A stretch of 64,000 nt of DNA from Planctomycetota bacterium. GTDB taxonomy: Bacteria > Planctomycetota > UBA8742 > UBA2392. The stretch spans positions 1,178,001 to 1,242,000 of the forward strand of contig JADKGX010000001.1 of the NCBI GenBank assembly GCA_016722065.1, in the 5' to 3' direction. The notes beneath the pieces are model-generated. The model was not told the origin of the DNA. It was given only the letters and a program-made list of their open reading frames with translations, and searched no databases. Within the stretch, counting starts at the first letter, position 1; the number at the start of each line of letters is the position of its first letter. Of this stretch, positions 60,585 to 64,000 are shown piece after piece. A program made the translations under genes and the position numbers.

Positions 60585-62045
60585 ATGGCCCGCGCAAAAT
60601 CCGAACATCTGAACCGCCTGCATTTTTTGACGCAGCGCTTCCCGCAGGCCGAAATCGCCCGCAAGACCGGCGCTTCACGCAACAACGTCAGCCGCTACAT
60701 GCGCGGCGCGCGCATGCCCGTCGAGTTTGCCGCCGCGCTGGTGCGCGGACTGGGCGTCAACCCGGCATGGCTGCTGGCCGGCGAAGGCACGCCCTATCTC
60801 AGTGACGTCAACACCACCACAGAGCGCACCGCCGGAGACCTGCTGGAACTTGTGGCGGCCATGAACAGCGTGGCCGCCATGCAGTTGGGCAGCCTGACCG
60901 GCAAGCACCACCTGCGCGTGCTGCGCGAACTGAATGACGCGCTGGCGCGCTTTCAGCAGCTCAAGGTTTCACTGAACGACCGCACCGCGCCCATCTTCAA
61001 CCGCATTCTCGACGATTACTGGAAGGCACTCGACAAATGGGAACTTGACCGTGCGCACGACATTCAGCGCGCCGCAGAACAAGTGGCCAAACTGTGCGAC
61101 GACGAAGCCATGAACCTGCGCTTTGAACGCACCCTGGCCTACCACGCCTTTCTGCGCCGCGATGTCGATGAATCCATCCGCCACCAAAGCCGTGTGTTCC
61201 AGCGCACCCTGCCGCGAGGGGCCCTGATTGACGAAGCCGCAGTCAAGGAGGCCTATAACCTGGCCAACACCCTGCAAAGTGTAGGCCGCATGCGCGAGGC
61301 CAGGTCCCTGTGCGATGGCGTGCTGGCACTGGCCCGTGATCGCGGCTCCCAGTGGCCGATCTTTCGCTTCCTCAGTGCCATGAGCGGCTATTGCCAGCTT
61401 GAACTGGGTGACTTGCGCGACGGCATGGCCAGAATCATGGCAGCATTGCCCCAGGCCGAGGCCCGCATGGCCCTGAACCAGAACAGCATGATGATTCGCG
61501 CCCTGCTGCTTTCCGGGGCGATGGATTTTCGCCAGGCCGCGGAAATGGGTGACTTCGGCCCCGGCCACGCCCAGGGCATGGTCAGTTGGGCAATCTGGCT
61601 GGAACAACCAGAGGCTCTGCAATTGGCCGTCAAGAAATTCACTCAGCCCGGCGCCGAGGATTTTACGACCCGCAACGCCCGGGCCTGGCTGGCGCTGCAT
61701 AAAGGAGACAAAGAACCTGCCCGGCAGTTGATCAAGGATTTTGACCTGCCCCGCGAAACCGGCCCGCACAATGAACGCTTCGACCGCGCCATGTACGCCA
61801 CCCAACTGGCGCGAAAGTTCGCGCCCAAGGACGCCCGCACCTACTTTGCCCAGGCCGAAAAGGCGATTGGCGATTCCCCACCCGGGGTAGAAATGTCGGC
61901 CATCGGTCTGGCCAACCACCACCGCAGCGCACTGGACCTGTGTAAGGAAGGAAAAGCACCCGATGCCGCACGCGCCCAGGCGGCCCGGGCCTTCTTCCAG
62001 CGGCTGAAGGCAAACGGCTACGGGGCGTTTTCTGAGCTGGCCTAG
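60585..62045 (+). CDS. HTH (Cro/CI-like) regulator with TPR-like C-terminal domain, copy 2
   Basis: 486 residues from ATG 60585, with AAGGA six bases upstream; an ATG at 60552 lies inside the palindrome and lacks a site. N-terminal HTH QAEIARKTGASRNNVSRYMR with GLGVNPAWLLAGEGTP, then helical repeats (AVKEAYNLANTLQSVGRMRE and more). Paralogue of the protein at 29283 over its length. Divergent from the 993-residue surface protein, mirroring the arrangement of copy 1 with its lipoprotein. Probably represses or activates that gene in response to an unknown ligand. Confidence 0.8.
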   Translation: MARAKSEHLNRLHFLTQRFPQAEIARKTGASRNNVSRYMRGARMPVEFAAALVRGLGVNPAWLLAGEGTPYLSDVNTTTERTAGDLLELVAAMNSVAAMQLGSLTGKHHLRVLRELNDALARFQQLKVSLNDRTAPIFNRILDDYWKALDKWELDRAHDIQRAAEQVAKLCDDEAMNLRFERTLAYHAFLRRDVDESIRHQSRVFQRTLPRGALIDEAAVKEAYNLANTLQSVGRMREARSLCDGVLALARDRGSQWPIFRFLSAMSGYCQLELGDLRDGMARIMAALPQAEARMALNQNSMMIRALLLSGAMDFRQAAEMGDFGPGHAQGMVSWAIWLEQPEALQLAVKKFTQPGAEDFTTRNARAWLALHKGDKEPARQLIKDFDLPRETGPHNERFDRAMYATQLARKFAPKDARTYFAQAEKAIGDSPPGVEMSAIGLANHHRSALDLCKEGKAPDAARAQAARAFFQRLKANGYGAFSELA

Positions 62046-62158
62046 CTGCTGAACCCGGCCAAAACGGTGCGTCAGATAGCCACTTGGGACCCAATCGACC
62101 GAAAGTGTCGCTTGGTGTGTTATCATACGTTCTGCAATATCAAGGAACGGGACGAATC

Positions 62159-62335
62159 ATGCCGCAGAAAACCACCAAACCTACCCGCCGCACGCTGCTG
62201 GTGCTGCCCAAGGGCCGCCATCCGATGCCGCTTCGCTGCCAATGCGGGGCGCTGTTGATGAAGCTGACTGGGCCCGCGAACCTGGAAATCAAGTGCCGTC
62301 GCTGCGCCCGGCTGGTGCAGCTTCAAGCTTCCTGA
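62159..62335 (+). CDS. Com-like zinc ribbon protein
   Basis: 58 residues from ATG 62159. C-x-C (CQCGAL) and C-x2-C (CRRC) about 20 residues apart form a zinc ribbon with the pattern of Mu-type Com (ALLMKLTGPANLEIKCRRC), which in phage Mu stimulates translation of mom. The basic N-terminus (PQKTTKPTRR) suggests nucleic acid binding. It heads a possible operon with a minimal sigma-like protein and a secreted protein. Confidence 0.6.
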   Translation: MPQKTTKPTRRTLLVLPKGRHPMPLRCQCGALLMKLTGPANLEIKCRRCARLVQLQAS

Positions 62336-62384
62336 TATCTTACATAATGTCACGAGGCCGCGGAGCCCTTTCCCACCATGATCC

Positions 62385-62768
62385 ATGCCAAACGAAATCG
62401 TTTCCTGCACCCACTGCCCCCTGCGCAGCGGCTGCCAATCCCCCTGTGACGCTGTCGAAGCCCTGTTGCCCAAAGAGCAGCGCGGCGAACTTCGCCGCCT
62501 GCGCCGCCGCGACAGCTTTCCATACGCCCTGGAACTCGAGCAGCGCCGCGCCTGGGTGCGCCTGCTGCTGGATTGGCGCCATCACTTGAGGGGTCGTCTG
62601 AAGCAGGTCTTTGACCTGCATTTCAATGACGGTCTGTCGAATGTCGAAATCGCCCGCCAACTCGGGCTGACCCGGGGCACGGTGTCGGAGTACCTGTCAC
62701 GGGCCACGGCTGTGCTGCAAGACTTGATGTATGCAAGCCCCGACGAGATTTTGTCGGAACCGCATTAG
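62385..62768 (+). CDS. Minimal sigma-like protein with region 4 HTH and N-terminal Cys cluster
   Basis: 127 residues. An N-terminal CTHCPLRSGC (C-x2-C-x5-C, plus a later Cys) could bind zinc or an iron-sulfur cluster. The C-terminal half is a sigma-70 region 4 helix-turn-helix (VFDLHFNDGLSNVEIARQLG, LTRGTVSEYLSRATAVLQ). No region 2 is present, so it may be a DNA-binding partner rather than a full sigma factor. It lies between a Com-like protein and a secreted protein. Confidence 0.65.
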   Translation: MPNEIVSCTHCPLRSGCQSPCDAVEALLPKEQRGELRRLRRRDSFPYALELEQRRAWVRLLLDWRHHLRGRLKQVFDLHFNDGLSNVEIARQLGLTRGTVSEYLSRATAVLQDLMYASPDEILSEPH

Positions 62769-62816
62769 CCGCCGTGGCGTACCACTGTGCCCACGGTGCG
62801 GACCGGGAGTTTGGCA

Positions 62817-64000
62817 ATGCGCTTGAACCCGCTTTTGATTGCGCTGTTTGCCCTGCTGCTTGGCGGCGGCGGGGCCTTGGCATTTTGGGTTGTGGATGAC
62901 ACCCAGCAGCGCTCGCGTTGCGCGGGCCCGGCCTTGAGCCAGGACCTGCAACCCGAACCACCCGCCCCCAAACCCCAGCAACCCTATGTGAACCCGCAGC
63001 TCGATCGCCCCCAGCCGACCCAGCCCTTGGCGCCCGCCCCACAGCCGCAAGCCACACAGCCGGCAGAAACGCCAAAGCCTGCCCCCAAGCAGCCTTCCGA
63101 CCTGACCCGCGACGAACTGGGCAAGCTGATCGAAACCCAGGCCGCCGAGATGAAGGACCGGGAACTCACCGAACAAGACCTGCAACGCCTGCGCGAACTG
63201 GCCATGGAAATGGCCAAGAAGATGGAACAAGAAGAACTGGCCAAGTTCCCGTTCCAGTTCACGGCCACCATCAGCGGCACGGTTGTGGACAGCACCGGCG
63301 CTGGCGTGGCCCGCGCAACCGTTTTGCTGACCGCAAGCGTCAAGTTTGTCGGCGGCGCCGACAAAGACACCGAACGCCTGCGCAAATCCGCCTACCGTGG
63401 CGGCACACCCCGCGCCACCACCGACGAAGCCGGCAACTTCAGCATTGAATACAAACAGGGCTTCACCCGCGAAGTAGAAAGCATTGCCTTCAGCTTGAGC
63501 CCCCAAGGCCCGGACCGCACGCTGGGCGACAAAGTCGACTTCAGCCTGTTGCCCGGCGAAAGCAAAACCAGCCTGCGACTGGAACTGCCCGCCACCGGAT
63601 CCATCACCGGACGGGTCGTCACCAGCAACGGCCAGCCGTTGGTCGGCGCACAGGTGATGGCGCAACTGGATGCCCCGGCGGGCAACAAGGCCGCATCCGG
63701 CCGCATCGGCGGCGGCGCCAGAACTTTGATGACGACCAACGCGCAAGGCCGCTTCGAGATCAAGGGCTTGTTGGACGGCCGGTACCTGCTTTCGGCAACC
63801 CTGGCGGGCTTCGCCCTGCAAGCCGGGGAATACGCCGCCACCGTGACAGCCCCGCACGACACCGCCATGGACACCGACCTGGTGATGACCATGGAAACCG
63901 CCCTGCAGATCACGCTGACCTGCGCTGAGTACAAGACCGATGGCCGAAGCCTGGCGGCCACTTTTTATGACGGCCAGGGAAACCGGCTTTCGGCAAGTTC
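62817..64000 (+). CDS. Secreted protein with carboxypeptidase-regulatory-like domains (3' partial)
   Basis: The frame is open from ATG 62817 to the window end, at least 394 codons. An N-terminal membrane/signal segment (LIALFALLLGGGGALAFWVV) is followed by a Pro-rich linker (about 45-100), a short helical stretch (RDELGKLIETQAAEMKDREL) and at least two carboxypeptidase-regulatory-like beta-sandwiches (TATISGTVVDSTGAGVARAT; GSITGRVVTSNGQPLVGAQV, FEIKGLLDGRYLLSATLAG). It resembles the minus-strand protein at 774-3128, which also neighbours a sigma factor. Function unknown. Confidence 0.8.
   Translation, partial: MRLNPLLIALFALLLGGGGALAFWVVDDTQQRSRCAGPALSQDLQPEPPAPKPQQPYVNPQLDRPQPTQPLAPAPQPQATQPAETPKPAPKQPSDLTRDELGKLIETQAAEMKDRELTEQDLQRLRELAMEMAKKMEQEELAKFPFQFTATISGTVVDSTGAGVARATVLLTASVKFVGGADKDTERLRKSAYRGGTPRATTDEAGNFSIEYKQGFTREVESIAFSLSPQGPDRTLGDKVDFSLLPGESKTSLRLELPATGSITGRVVTSNGQPLVGAQVMAQLDAPAGNKAASGRIGGGARTLMTTNAQGRFEIKGLLDGRYLLSATLAGFALQAGEYAATVTAPHDTAMDTDLVMTMETALQITLTCAEYKTDGRSLAATFYDGQGNRLSAS

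Overview
The window comes from a high-GC, Gram-negative bacterium, most likely of the PVC/Planctomycetota type. Supporting evidence: kdsA (Kdo for an outer membrane), many lipoproteins and signal-peptide proteins, a very long GreA (about 750 residues) of the architecture known from Chlamydia, an ECF sigma factor fused to a membrane-anchored extension, GEVED and choice-of-anchor domains in giant surface proteins, and a DUF1570-like secreted protein. No rRNA, tRNA, CRISPR array or integrase gene was seen. The lineage is an inference; no marker gene fixes it.

Layout. 1-5.4 kb: the end of an Ig-like surface protein with a Gly/Cys/TM/Arg tail, a large secreted protein, and an ECF sigma/anti-sigma pair. 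5.5-6.3 kb: a ferredoxin divergent from a small rhodanese gene whose two conserved active-site cysteines are both encoded by in-frame UGA, a probable double-selenocysteine protein with a bacterial SECIS-like hairpin just downstream. 6.6-12.4 kb: a secreted HExxH protein, a Pro/Glu-repeat protein, a repeat-packed intergenic stretch, and greA with a terminator in its leader. 12.6-12.84 kb: a candidate structured RNA in which two unrelated stems present the same 11-nt loop. 12.85-18.4 kb: a coiled-coil membrane protein, arginase, and a compact operon of a 70-aa protein, an ABC ATPase-acetyltransferase fusion and a terminase large subunit, with no phage structural genes nearby.

18.4-25.6 kb: the SUF iron-sulfur assembly locus (SufT-like, SufS, SufD, SufC, SufB on the minus strand; SufE divergent) with an Rrf2/IscR-like operator between sufB and sufE. 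Two PD-(D/E)XK-type proteins lie between sufB and sufC, each edged by a dispersed repeat, and sufC carries a one-base frameshift. 25.8-42.6 kb: secreted and lipoprotein genes, an HTH-TPR regulator divergent from a beta-helix lipoprotein, a GEVED surface protein, a MoeB-rhodanese fusion, a VOC protein, and a ketoacyl synthase/chain-length-factor-like pair. 42.7-45.8 kb: a low-GC island bounded by direct repeats.

45.8-64 kb: kdsA, several secreted or anchored proteins, a sigma factor fused to a membrane protein with an internal start, a GHL10 family hydrolase and a 993-aa repeat surface protein (both with the Gly/Cys/TM/Arg tail), a second HTH-TPR regulator divergent from that surface protein, then a Com-like zinc ribbon, a minimal sigma-like protein and a secreted protein that runs off the end. 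Intergenic DNA is full of dispersed hairpin repeats of at least three families. Recurrent themes are cell-surface display with local regulators, and iron-sulfur/selenium/sulfur chemistry.
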